Below are positions 9,002-16,968 of a stretch of DNA of 64,000 nt, piece after piece. Origin of the DNA: Spirochaetales bacterium. Its GTDB lineage: Bacteria; Spirochaetota; Leptospiria; Leptospirales; Leptonemataceae. The DNA is taken from the NCBI GenBank assembly GCA_024233935.1, contig JACKOY010000016.1:31279-95278 (forward strand). The letters run 5' to 3'. The notes under the pieces are model-generated. The model had not been told where the DNA came from, did no database searches, and was given only the letters and a program-made list of their open reading frames with translations. Position numbers and translations under genes: made by a program. Numbering within the stretch: the first letter of the stretch is position 1; every line of letters starts with the position of its first letter.

Positions 9002-9946
9002 ATGAGCCGAACGATTCCCGCCCTGATTGTGCTTCTCTTCATCGGACTGGCCGCCTGCACGCCGCCGGAAAAGATAACGTTCTCCGAGGAGAATCTTTTT
9101 CCGGAAGGTATCGCTTACGATGCGAAACGTGGCCACTTTCTCGTGAGTTCTCTGCGCAGGGGCGACATCGGACAGGTAAACGATGCGGGTGATTACGAAG
9201 TCTTCATTACGGATGACCGGCTGGTTTCGGCCATCGGCCTGCACCTGGACGCACAGCGGGATCGCCTGATTGTGATGGTGTCGGACCCGGGTGTTTCTGT
9301 GAAAACAGATCCGGAAACCCAGCGCAAGCTGGCAGCGGTTGCGATCTACTCCCTCGAGAGTGGTCAGGAGCTTTTTTTTGAAAACCTCGCCTCAGAAGAC
9401 GGCTATCACTTTGCAAACGACGCCACAGTGGACAGCGCCGGCAATATATACGTAACCGATAGTTTTTCCCCCGTGATCTACCGCATTACGCCGGACTATC
9501 AGTTCAGCGAGTTTCTGCGAGACGAAGATCTGGCCGCCGAGGGATTCGGCCTGAACGGCATCGCCTTCGTCGGAGGCCACCTGATTGTGGCGCGGTCCGA
9601 TGTGGGCCAGCTATTGCGTGTGCCCCTCGACAACCCGGCCGATTACACCACGGTGGCCCTGGAGTCGGAGTTGCGTGACGCCGACGGGCTGGTGCTCATG
9701 TCAGATGGTCGACTGATCGTGATTACGAACGGGAGCAGTGGCGCAGAATCCGGGGCCCACGTGCTGAGATCGACCGACGACTGGCAAAGCGCCCGGATCG
9801 TACGGACCATTGAGCGGGACTGGGAGTTTCCTACAACCGGGACCATTCGCGAGGGCCACGTCTACGTGCTCAGCGCCCGGCTAAACCAGCTCTTCGGCTC
9901 AGAGAACCCATCGGTCCCGAGTTTTGATATTTTCCGCATCAACTGA
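9002..9946 (+). CDS. Lipoprotein with SMP-30/gluconolactonase-like beta-propeller
   Basis: A 314-residue exported protein. The N-terminus (residues 1-19) is a lipoprotein signal ending LAAC, with Cys19 as the acylated residue. The body contains repeating beta-strand blocks such as FPEGIAYD, NDATVDSAGNIYVTD, LNGIAFVGGHLIVA and DGLVLMSDGRLIVI, as in SMP-30/strictosidine-synthase-like six-bladed propellers. A periplasmic or outer-membrane-anchored lactonase or binding role is possible; the catalytic metal ligands are not certain. The start at 9002 places the signal peptide correctly, although the frame is open from 8846. It is divergent from the VOC gene, with about 100 bases between the starts. 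Confidence 0.82.
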   Translation: MSRTIPALIVLLFIGLAACTPPEKITFSEENLFPEGIAYDAKRGHFLVSSLRRGDIGQVNDAGDYEVFITDDRLVSAIGLHLDAQRDRLIVMVSDPGVSVKTDPETQRKLAAVAIYSLESGQELFFENLASEDGYHFANDATVDSAGNIYVTDSFSPVIYRITPDYQFSEFLRDEDLAAEGFGLNGIAFVGGHLIVARSDVGQLLRVPLDNPADYTTVALESELRDADGLVLMSDGRLIVITNGSSGAESGAHVLRSTDDWQSARIVRTIERDWEFPTTGTIREGHVYVLSARLNQLFGSENPSVPSFDIFRIN

Positions 9947-9993
9947 GGCGGGCGGGCTATAGCGAACCGGGCTCTCAGATTGTGGAAAAAGTG

Positions 9994-10021
9994 TTGAAAC
10001 TCGCACGAACGCTACCATAGA
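9994..10021 (+). promoter_or_regulatory. Candidate sigma-70-type promoter
   Basis: TTGAAA at 9994-9999 and CATAGA at 10016-10021 are separated by 16 bases. A G-rich ribosome-binding stretch (GGGGGG, then GGGA) precedes the ATG at 10040. Assigned by eye only. Confidence 0.4.
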
Positions 10022-10039
10022 CTCAGGGGGGTTGGGAAA

Positions 10040-10996
10040 ATGGACCAGCGCGCTTTCCTACATGAGATTCTGAGCACGATTCGTCGGTTCAACAACGCTC
10101 AGGGCAAAGACCCGATCCCCACCACTGACATAATTTTTCGCCACGTCCAGGGCGATCTGGTGCAAACCAGGGCTCAGCTGGGCGGCTACATGAAGAAACT
10201 CGAAGAGGCCAACGCCATCTTCATCATTCATATGGTCGAACCCGATCCGATCCTGCACATCGATGCAGTGAATGGTTACGTTCTCGCCGACTCCTCCATA
10301 CTCGGTCGTGTGCGCGAATTCTACTATCAGGAGCTGGAGCGCCTGTATGAACGGCAAATGTACCAGCGCAAGCATGCCTCCGGGATCATTCGCGAACTCT
10401 TTAAGGAAGTCAAGCGCCACAACAACACCAGACTGGGCATGGTTCTGAATGGCGCCATCATGCTGCAGCAGTACGAGCAGGTGGTTTCCGGAAACCCGGC
10501 CGCCTACGGCGATGCCGAGCGCGACCGTCGCATCACGGCAATTCTGGAGGAGACCGCGCCGCTGGCCGCCGTGCCAGGCAGTGCGCCACTCGGAGACGAT
10601 CCGGAATTCGACGTCGTGCCTCCTGGCAGCGAGGGTGCAGCTTCCCAGAACGTCGGCGGCCATTCGCAACGCGCCGTCGATTCCAGCGACTATCTGGACG
10701 TGGAAAAGATGGACCTCACCGGGAAGTGGGGAGAGGCCGTGGAAAAGTTTGGCGTTCAGTTCCTGCTCCGCGTGCACTTCCGTAAGTACGAATTTGATAA
10801 AGTAAAGTTGTTGGTAAATACGAAACGAGTCGCACGACGTGAAGACCTGATCTACGTTCGCGACACGATTCGCATGCTGGAGGGCCGCATACACCAGGAC
10901 CCGCCACTCCGAAAGCATCTCAAGGTAATGTCCGATCTGCAGGCCGCGGTTCTCATCAAATTGAAGATGATAGAACTGGCCCGACAGGATGCCTGA
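10040..10996 (+). CDS. Conserved-looking cytoplasmic protein, unknown function
   Basis: I do not recognise this 318-residue protein. The first 80 residues look like a winged-helix or other small helical domain (DIIFRHVQGDL...GGYMKKLEEANAIF). Residues 90-150 are strongly helical and rich in Tyr/Arg/Glu. Residues 180-225 are a low-complexity acidic/Pro/Gly/Ser linker, and 230-318 form a second basic helical domain. There is no signal peptide or membrane segment. It is a single gene between a lipoprotein gene and tRNA-Arg, with its own candidate promoter and a good ribosome-binding site. A regulatory or scaffolding role is possible but not shown. Confidence 0.8.
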   Translation: MDQRAFLHEILSTIRRFNNAQGKDPIPTTDIIFRHVQGDLVQTRAQLGGYMKKLEEANAIFIIHMVEPDPILHIDAVNGYVLADSSILGRVREFYYQELERLYERQMYQRKHASGIIRELFKEVKRHNNTRLGMVLNGAIMLQQYEQVVSGNPAAYGDAERDRRITAILEETAPLAAVPGSAPLGDDPEFDVVPPGSEGAASQNVGGHSQRAVDSSDYLDVEKMDLTGKWGEAVEKFGVQFLLRVHFRKYEFDKVKLLVNTKRVARREDLIYVRDTIRMLEGRIHQDPPLRKHLKVMSDLQAAVLIKLKMIELARQDA

Positions 10997-11085
10997 CCCG
11001 TCCCGGCCCCCGCAACGGAATCGTACGGCCCCAAAAAACGGCTTTGACCATAGAACGTTCGCCCGGGCTATCGTACTTAAGCCAC

Positions 11086-11157
11086 GCGCCTGTAGCTCAA
11101 TGGATAGAGCGCAGGTCTCCGGAACCTGAAATCGGGGTTCGAATCCCTGCAGGCGCA
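11086..11157 (+). tRNA. tRNA-Arg (anticodon CCG)
   Basis: A 72-base cloverleaf: acceptor GCGCCTG pairs with CAGGCGC, D-arm GCTC/GAGC, anticodon stem CAGGT/ACCTG enclosing loop CTCCGGA (anticodon CCG, reading CGG), and T-arm CGGGG/CCCTG around TTCGAAT. The discriminator is A. The CCA end is not encoded, so it must be added after transcription. The variable loop is short (4 bases). Confidence 0.95.
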
Positions 11158-11161
11158 GGCC

Positions 11162-11878
11162 TTATGCGTACGTTGCTCGTTCGCGCGCGGACAGGCTTAC
11201 GCGCATGCCCGCGGCCAGGTCTCGCGCCGTAGTCTCACAAATGGCACCGTGACAGGGCAACAGGCGTTGAATCGGCTTTGCAAGGATCTTTCGGCAGCTG
11301 GCAACATGCTCGGCCCGGTTCCGAACAAAGAGCAGCCAAACACGACTCTGCCGGATCCCGCCACCGGTGCCAAACAACCAGAGCGCGAGCTTCTGCTGCA
11401 GGCCACGCCCCGAATCAAAGTTAAATAACAGGTCGGTGACCAGCAATGTCCCCGAATTCTTGTGAAAGAACGCTGTTTCCGAGATGCGGGGGGCGCCCCG
11501 GACCGGAAGGGCCTCAATTTCGTCCTCCCAGGAAGCGGCGCCCTGTCCTGCAAGCATCGCCGGGGGCAGATCGCTTCGCTTTTGCGCGAGAGTTTCGGGA
11601 CCATACAGCGACGCAGTCGGCCAGCGCGAGAGCGTTTCGGAAACGTACAAATGATGAAACAGATTCGGGACGACTATGTGTTGCACGTCTCCCAGCTCAT
11701 CCAGCTCCCGGGCGAGGGAGTCCGGAATTGGCACGGCGCTGTGAATCCACAGGGAATGGTCGCGCAGTTGAATCACCGTCATGCGCGTTGGGAAATTCAG
11801 ACCTCCGCCCAGGACCTGGCCATGCTCCGCCACCCAAATACGATCGGTTAGTGCTCTGAGCGACGTCGGCGCGTTCAA
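11162..11878 (-). CDS. DUF4336 family protein
   Basis: A 238-residue protein with the block IWVAEHGQVLGGGLNFPTRM, WIHSAVPI, VVPNLFHHLY and LPCHG. This matches DUF4336, a family distantly related to metallo-beta-lactamase-fold hydrolases but of unknown activity. The long frame opens at 12031, but that part is the other-frame shadow of the small upstream gene. The likely start is TTG at 11878, which overlaps the upstream stop (the two share TTGA), implying translational coupling. It is convergent with tRNA-Arg, 4 bases from the tRNA end. Confidence 0.78.
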   Translation of the reverse strand: MNAPTSLRALTDRIWVAEHGQVLGGGLNFPTRMTVIQLRDHSLWIHSAVPIPDSLARELDELGDVQHIVVPNLFHHLYVSETLSRWPTASLYGPETLAQKRSDLPPAMLAGQGAASWEDEIEALPVRGAPRISETAFFHKNSGTLLVTDLLFNFDSGRGLQQKLALWLFGTGGGIRQSRVWLLFVRNRAEHVASCRKILAKPIQRLLPCHGAICETTARDLAAGMRVSLSARERATYA

Positions 11879-12090
11879 GATCCGCGGGCCGCGCGCAAAA
11901 AGAACATGGCGACCGATACGACGACCAGAGCGGCGCCGAGTACCATCATGAGTTTCGTCCGCTTCTGAAGCTTTTCCAGCGCTTCCGGCGTGCGCGCGAA
12001 CCATTGCGGCCTGAAGCCAATCAGAAAGCAAAACACTCCGCCCGCAAAAGGAATCAGGCTATCGAGCAGATCAAAAATATTTACGGTCAT
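11875..12090 (-). CDS. Small two-helix membrane protein
   Basis: A 71-residue protein starting MTVNIFDLLDSL, with two hydrophobic segments (about residues 8-27 and 50-66), the second starting just after a basic patch (KLQKRTK). No family was recognised. It is coupled to the DUF4336 gene by a TTGA stop/start overlap, so the two probably act together. The frame extends to 12210, but the sequence before 12090 looks non-coding. No strong ribosome-binding site was seen. Confidence 0.6.
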   Translation of the reverse strand: MTVNIFDLLDSLIPFAGGVFCFLIGFRPQWFARTPEALEKLQKRTKLMMVLGAALVVVSVAMFFLRAARGS

Positions 12091-12148
12091 ACGACAGGAA
12101 GGAAAGCCCGGGACCGCGGTCAAGCCATCCCTGCGATAGACGGGATGT

Positions 12149-13192
12149 TTATCCAGCGGCGCCGGAATTGGCGACCATGGTCCGGTTACGTCCGGACTGC
12201 TTGGCCGCATACAGGGCCTGGTCGGCTGCCAGAAAAATATCGCGGAAGGCAGGACCGAATTCAGGGAAAGAAGCCACTCCGACGCTCAAAGTGACCTGCT
12301 GGGCGATCGGAAAGTTGTGCTTCGCGATGCGCGTGCGGATCTTTTCGGCCAACGCGAAGACATGCTCGCCTGCCAGGTCGGGAACCAGAATCAGAAACTC
12401 CTCACCACCCAGCCGACAGGCGGCGTCATCGGCGCGGGAAAATTCCTTTAATATGGCAGCCACGTCCGTCAGTACTTTGTCTCCATCGCCGTGCCCGAAA
12501 GTATCGTTGATCTTTTTGAAGTGATCGATATCGCAAACGACCAGGGTCAGCGGCTGTTCGAAGCGGCGGGCGCGGGTCAACTCGCGTTCCGCAACGCGAT
12601 CCAGAAAACGGCGATTGTAGAGTCCTGTAAGCGGATCAACGACCGCGTGCCGGATCATTTCCGCAAAGCCACCGATCTCCATAACCTTCGGACTCTGAAT
12701 CAGGCCGCCCTCGTTTGCCATGAAGTCGAGCATGGCCGCCACCACGCTGAAAGGGCGGCCGATGGCGTCGCTGATCTTGCGGGCATGGGCCTGGGAGCGG
12801 TCCCAAAGCCCGGCGGCTTCTTCAGGCGAACACGTTACGTTCATCAGCACACGCAGGGCATCGACACAGAATTCGGCGCCGGCGGTCTCGCGCAAGCGCT
12901 CCAGTCGAGCCCAGCGCTCCCCTTCGGACTGGGCCTCGGAACTCAGAATAGCCAGGATTTCCGTCTGCAGGGGACTCTCGACATTCACGAGCCGCTCAAT
13001 GTCGGTGCGCAGAACCTTCAGCTCGGAGTTGGACATGTCCAGCACGCGCTCCTGGGCCTGAATGGTCTGATGCGCTTCCCGGAGCTCCTGGTGGCTCATA
13101 TCAAAAACGGTCTCCCACATGGAGACCTGGCCCTGGAGGCGTTCCACCTCTGCCCGCAGTGCGGTTAGTTCTTCTTTCTGGGGTTTTTCCAC
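12149..13192 (-). CDS. Diguanylate cyclase (GGDEF) with coiled-coil N-terminus
   Basis: A 347-residue cytoplasmic protein. Residues 5-70 are coiled-coil-like, 70-170 a helical sensor-like region, and 185-345 a GGDEF domain. The active-site loop reads GGEEF and is preceded at the standard 5-residue spacing by RADD, an intact inhibitory I-site (RxxD), so product-inhibited c-di-GMP synthesis is expected. The DxLTGLYNRR motif (DPLTGLYNRRFLD) marks the domain start. I chose the GTG at 13192 because GGAG lies 5 bases upstream; the frame is open to a TTG at 13249. The receptor-type PilZ gene lies at the left edge of the window. Confidence 0.93.
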   Translation of the reverse strand: MEKPQKEELTALRAEVERLQGQVSMWETVFDMSHQELREAHQTIQAQERVLDMSNSELKVLRTDIERLVNVESPLQTEILAILSSEAQSEGERWARLERLRETAGAEFCVDALRVLMNVTCSPEEAAGLWDRSQAHARKISDAIGRPFSVVAAMLDFMANEGGLIQSPKVMEIGGFAEMIRHAVVDPLTGLYNRRFLDRVAERELTRARRFEQPLTLVVCDIDHFKKINDTFGHGDGDKVLTDVAAILKEFSRADDAACRLGGEEFLILVPDLAGEHVFALAEKIRTRIAKHNFPIAQQVTLSVGVASFPEFGPAFRDIFLAADQALYAAKQSGRNRTMVANSGAAG

Positions 13193-13295
13193 GGATACTC
13201 CGGTCACTGTAGCGAGCCGCCGGGCGGACCGGAGCCCCTTGTGACACAAAACTGGTGATATTGCAAGTACAACCCGAATTTTTTCCGATGGGGCT

Positions 13296-13802
13296 TCAGG
13301 GCGTCCGTCGTTTTCCTTCCAGCATGTCCTGAAAGCGTTGCAGATTCTCCAGGTCGCGCTCCTGGATGGTGGACTTCGAAAGACGCACCAGAATGCTCCA
13401 CAGAAAGCCTTTGCCCTGGGCCTCTACCTGACTGATCATCCGCGTGCGTCCGTGTTCCAGTCGCACAAAGACCACCTGTGTCGTGGAGATCATGGACTCG
13501 TGGTTCATTTCAAAGGCAAAACGTTGCTGCGGTTCCACTGCAATGACCCGCTCCTGCAGTTCCAGAGTTTCGCCGCTATCGGTCTCAAAGAAAAGAACGG
13601 AAGTGCTACCGGCAGTGCCCGGCTCTCCTGCGAGTCGACGCATGCCTTTGTAACCCAACAACCATTCGGGGAGCCGTGACTCATCCATGAATGCCCCATA
13701 CACCTGGTCCACGGGACGCTCTATGACCACCTCATTCTGGAACTGCACGAGACAGCCGGCGCCCGGCACCACCAATACAAGCAAGATACACAAGGATCGC
13801 AT
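13296..13802 (-). CDS. START/SRPBCC-like lipoprotein
   Basis: A 168-residue protein with a lipoprotein signal ending PGAGC (Cys17). The body has the SRPBCC helix-grip pattern (IERPVDQVYGAFMDESRLPEW ... LELQERVIAVEPQQ ... TRMISQVEAQG), as in polyketide cyclase/START-like lipid-binding proteins. A hydrophobic-ligand-binding role in the envelope is likely. The start at 13802 gives the signal peptide at the very N-terminus; the frame is open to 13907 but would overlap the divergent gene. It is divergent from the next exported protein. Confidence 0.78.
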   Translation of the reverse strand: MRSLCILLVLVVPGAGCLVQFQNEVVIERPVDQVYGAFMDESRLPEWLLGYKGMRRLAGEPGTAGSTSVLFFETDSGETLELQERVIAVEPQQRFAFEMNHESMISTTQVVFVRLEHGRTRMISQVEAQGKGFLWSILVRLSKSTIQERDLENLQRFQDMLEGKRRTP

Positions 13803-13889
13803 GAAGGAAAGATTGCCGGCCCCGGGCTGGCCGGGCCAGTACTTTGTTTGTTTCCTAACTCTTGACACAAGATTGCGAGGGACCGAGGA

Positions 13890-14969
13890 TTGCGGCCGGT
13901 GAAGCATAGAACACCCACTTCAGCTCGGGGCCTTTTTCGAATTCTGAGCCTTACGGCGATCACGCTTATACCCGTGCTTTCCGGTCGGCTCGGCGCAAAC
14001 ATCTATCAGCCGGAAGATGTTGACCTCTGGACAAAGCTGATCATTGAGGAGGCCTTCGTTTCGCGCGAGACAGCGCAGCGTTTTCGCGAGCCATTTGGCG
14101 CGCCGGAATTCGGGTGGCATGTGCGCGTGCGCGGCCGTCTGGTTGCCACCGCCGATCTTTACGGAACGCTTTACATCCCCGCGCCGCGCGACGCAGCTTT
14201 TTCGCTAACTCTGGTGGAACGCGACGTGTTTGCCGACGACGTCGTCATGAGTCTAAACATTGAGCCTCAAGATTCCGATCTGGTCTTCGGGCCGGACCGC
14301 GCCCGCATATCGCGCGAAGATGTGGAACCCGACCGCGATTCGGGGGCCGACGCCCGCGCTCCTGGAATAACGCTCTCTCACAACCCGACAACGGGCACTG
14401 TGGACTTCGGCCGGGGAGATTTCACCGACTACTACCGGTTGCCGGACCGTCCCTCGGTTGTGCTGGTGATCAAGGATTCCATGTCGGGTAGTGTCGATCT
14501 GCGGCCAGAAGATGGCAACGTGCACCCCCACGACACCCGGCTTTTGAAGCGATCGATCATCCTGGAGGCTCTCGCCGGCAGCCGCAGCCTCCGCATTCGC
14601 TCCCGCATCGGGCCGGGAACCATTCGCTACACGATTATCCACGCCTCCGGTCCCGATCATCGAGCCGCGCTTTTGGCCGGTACTTTGCGCGCTATCCCGA
14701 ACGAATCGAGTCTTGATGACTATTTTGCTTTTGAAGATCTGGTCGGCGCCTGGAATAGCTACGATGATCAGGAACTTGCCCGGGGGTGTCGACGTGTGGA
14801 TTTTGAGAACACGGTTGAGCGTGTGCGCATATTCTGCGCGATGGGTTTGTACGATGCCGGCAACGAACAGGATCGCGCCCATATCGATCAGCGTTACGAC
14901 CACGAATCGGAGCTGTACCGACGCTTGCTACGTCGTCGGCACACACGCTATCAAAATCAGACGCAGTAG
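13890..14969 (+). CDS. Exported protein, unknown function
   Basis: A protein of about 359 residues with a basic N-terminus and one hydrophobic segment (about residues 15-33) that looks like a signal peptide. The remainder is soluble, Asp/Arg-rich and mostly beta-like, with no motif I recognise. The start is uncertain: TTG at 13890 or GTG at 13899, both with purine-rich sequence upstream and no ATG. It probably works in the periplasm. The C-terminus is basic (RRLLRRRHTRYQNQTQ). Confidence 0.68.
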   Translation: MRPVKHRTPTSARGLFRILSLTAITLIPVLSGRLGANIYQPEDVDLWTKLIIEEAFVSRETAQRFREPFGAPEFGWHVRVRGRLVATADLYGTLYIPAPRDAAFSLTLVERDVFADDVVMSLNIEPQDSDLVFGPDRARISREDVEPDRDSGADARAPGITLSHNPTTGTVDFGRGDFTDYYRLPDRPSVVLVIKDSMSGSVDLRPEDGNVHPHDTRLLKRSIILEALAGSRSLRIRSRIGPGTIRYTIIHASGPDHRAALLAGTLRAIPNESSLDDYFAFEDLVGAWNSYDDQELARGCRRVDFENTVERVRIFCAMGLYDAGNEQDRAHIDQRYDHESELYRRLLRRRHTRYQNQTQ

Positions 14970-15009
14970 AAGCCGACTTCCGGTTGCCGTAACAGCGATC
15001 CTGGAGACT

Positions 15010-15843
15010 TCAAACGAGATCCTGTTCAGCTCCCGGGCCACGCCGCGGCACATTCTGAGACCAGAGCGATCGATCGAGCAACTCATTGCGATGCACATTG
15101 CCCAGGGCAGCGAACAGTGAATTGCGAATTTCCGGATCGTTTTTCTCGAGGGTATTCAGCAGCTCTCGGACCTTCGCGCGCCGGAGCCCCGCCTGGGATC
15201 CGCAGAGGTTGCACGGGATGATGGGCCAGCCAGCCATACGGGCGTACTCTGCAAGCCACGACTCGGGCACCGAGCAAAGCGGCCGAATCACGCTCAGCCC
15301 GCCTTCCGCGACCTCGTAGATGGGTGGCATGGTGCCAAGCTTGCCGGAGTACAGGGCGTTTAAAAGAAAGGTGTGCACCAGGTCTTCCCGGTGATGGCCG
15401 AGCGCAAGCTTGTTGCAGTCCAGACGGCGCGCCACCGAAGTCAGGATGCCGCGACGCAGACGGCTACACAAAGAACAGTAGGCTTTGCCCTCGGGCGTTT
15501 TTTCGAGAACAATCGAATAGGTGTCCTGCGTCTCAATGTGAAACTGGACGCCCCATTCGCGAAACAGGGTCGGAAGCGTCCGGGCCGGAAAACCCGGCTG
15601 GCCCTGGTCGACGTTGACGGCGATCAAATCAAAACGAACCGGCGCGCGACGCTTCAGTTCCGATAGAAAATGCAGAAGACACAGGCTATCCTTACCACCG
15701 CTGACAGCCACCAGTATGCGATCGTCGTTCTGGATCTGGTCAAACGCCGCTATCGCCCGGCCCATCTCGCGGCGAATCTTTTGGCCCAGCTCGCGCCCCT
15801 GACGGGGCATACTGGCGCCTGTCTCCGTAAGAGAGCCGGTCAT
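15010..15843 (-). CDS. ttcA: TtcA-type tRNA 2-thiocytidine biosynthesis protein
   Basis: A 277-residue PP-loop ATPase with SGGKDS near residue 47 and the two CxxC pairs CSLCSRLRRG and CNLCGSQ that bind the Fe-S cluster in TtcA. The conserved ALGHHREDLVHTF is the TtcA/TtuA family block. It thiolates cytidine 32 in tRNA using ATP and a sulfur donor. The sulfur could come from the cysteine desulfurase encoded at 57.6-58.8 kb. The frame is open much further upstream (to 16239) but that overlaps a convincing plus-strand gene; I use the ATG at 15843, with Met12 (15810) as an alternative. Confidence 0.9.
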   Translation of the reverse strand: MTGSLTETGASMPRQGRELGQKIRREMGRAIAAFDQIQNDDRILVAVSGGKDSLCLLHFLSELKRRAPVRFDLIAVNVDQGQPGFPARTLPTLFREWGVQFHIETQDTYSIVLEKTPEGKAYCSLCSRLRRGILTSVARRLDCNKLALGHHREDLVHTFLLNALYSGKLGTMPPIYEVAEGGLSVIRPLCSVPESWLAEYARMAGWPIIPCNLCGSQAGLRRAKVRELLNTLEKNDPEIRNSLFAALGNVHRNELLDRSLWSQNVPRRGPGAEQDLV

Positions 15844-15897
15844 TCTGCCAGCCGGTCCCAAATGCGCCGCCCGGTTATCTGTTTTTGGGACGGGCTG

Positions 15898-15927
15898 TTG
15901 ACACTGCCCCCTCTGAACCTGTATTCT
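15898..15927 (+). promoter_or_regulatory. Sigma-70-type promoter for the DUF5329 gene
   Basis: A perfect TTGACA at 15898-15903 and TATTCT at 15922-15927 are separated by 18 bases. The ATG of the next gene is at 15950, leaving a very short leader with GAGAAA as ribosome-binding sequence. Confidence 0.6.
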
Positions 15928-15949
15928 ACTCCAGGCAACGCGAGAAACA

Positions 15950-16348
15950 ATGAGAACTCTGAATAAACGAAAGATCGTCGTGCTTTTTGTCGCATCATTG
16001 ATGGCCCTGTTCGTGAGCCACCCGACCCTGGCCTCCAACCTCACGGAGGAGCAAAAAATTGAGCGCCTCCTACAGATCGTGGCTGAGTCCGATCTGGTCT
16101 TCATACGGGGCGGAAACGAGTACGGTCCAACGGAGGCAAGCGAGCACCTGCGCATGAAATACAACCAGGTTCGTTCGCGCATCGACACGGCCGAGGAATT
16201 CATTGAACACATCGCCAGCCGCTCGTACCTGCTGGGCACGCCGTACTACGTGCGCTTTTCCGACGGTCGTACGGTCGAATCCGGCTCGTGGCTCAGCCAG
16301 CGCCTGAGGGAGATTGAAGCCGACGCCTGCTGCGAAGTTCCGCGCTGA
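15950..16348 (+). CDS. DUF5329 family exported protein
   Basis: A 132-residue protein with a cleavable signal peptide (about residues 1-28, ending THPT/LAS). The mature part carries the DUF5329 core: EQKIERLLQIVAESDLVFIR, SEHLRMKY, FIEHIASRSYLLGTPYYVRF. The family is periplasmic and of unknown function. It has its own strong promoter (15898-15927) and is a single gene, convergent with the CheX-like gene and ending 6 bases from its stop. Confidence 0.85.
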   Translation: MRTLNKRKIVVLFVASLMALFVSHPTLASNLTEEQKIERLLQIVAESDLVFIRGGNEYGPTEASEHLRMKYNQVRSRIDTAEEFIEHIASRSYLLGTPYYVRFSDGRTVESGSWLSQRLREIEADACCEVPR

Positions 16349-16354
16349 GCGCAA

Positions 16355-16963
16355 TCAATCGTAGTTTTCGTCGATCTGAAATTCTGGATCTTCTTCGATT
16401 TCGGAGTCCGATCGTTCTGAAATCGCCCCTTCTTCTTCCGGGGATTGCGCATCCCCGGACTCACGATACTTGCGCATGGTCAGCACAATGTAGATTCGCC
16501 CGAGGTACTTGCGCTCGCGTCGGTCTCTCAGAAAGAAGATCAGGATGTACTGTCTATAGACACCGGGATCAATGGGAATGAGACGGTGGCTAACGTCCTC
16601 CGGTGGCAAAAGCGATGTTTGGTAGCCCCCTTCAATCAATTCATCCACGATGGTTGAGGTCATCTGATTGGCGAACTCCAGAATCACAGAAGTCGCCATG
16701 CCTTTCAGAGTAGGATCGATCTGATAGCGCTCGGCAATGCGCGGCAACAGTTTCAGTTTCGTATAACCGTCCATGCCGAAGTAGAGCGTGCCGTTGATCT
16801 CGCCTTCAAAACCAATCTTCACACAGGTCTCGTAACAAAGGCCTTCGTTGCGCGAAGGGCCGAAGGCCTCTTTGTCCGCACTCAGATAAAGATTCTCCTT
16901 GAAGAACTCCGAGCAGACCCGCGTCAGCGTGAGAATGATTTTCTCGTCAATTAACGGATCCAT
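16355..16963 (-). CDS. CheX-like (CheC/CheX phosphatase fold) protein
   Basis: A 202-residue protein. Residues 1-150 resemble CheX: a long N-terminal helix, beta-hairpin sequences around GEINGTLYFGMD, and an E-x-x-N helix (ILEFANQMTSTIVDEL) as in the phosphatase active site. The tail (165-202) is very acidic and probably disordered. It may dephosphorylate a response regulator or bind a signalling partner. It lies 5 bases behind the degenerate-GGDEF membrane protein gene, so the two probably form one signalling unit. The frame is open to 17341, but the sequence before Met at 16963 is a shadow of that upstream gene. Confidence 0.68.
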   Translation of the reverse strand: MDPLIDEKIILTLTRVCSEFFKENLYLSADKEAFGPSRNEGLCYETCVKIGFEGEINGTLYFGMDGYTKLKLLPRIAERYQIDPTLKGMATSVILEFANQMTSTIVDELIEGGYQTSLLPPEDVSHRLIPIDPGVYRQYILIFFLRDRRERKYLGRIYIVLTMRKYRESGDAQSPEEEGAISERSDSEIEEDPEFQIDENYD

Positions 16964-16968
16964 CGAAC

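Noticed and set aside
10058..10918. 286-residue minus-strand frame opposite the 318-residue unknown protein
   Set aside because: The plus frame has a good ribosome-binding site and promoter; the minus frame has neither, and its composition is that of a shadow. Less certain than the others because the plus gene has no known family.
11879..12031. ATG start at 12031 for the DUF4336 gene
   Set aside because: This segment is in a different frame of the 71-residue membrane protein and has no DUF4336 resemblance; the TTG at 11878 at the overlap is preferred.
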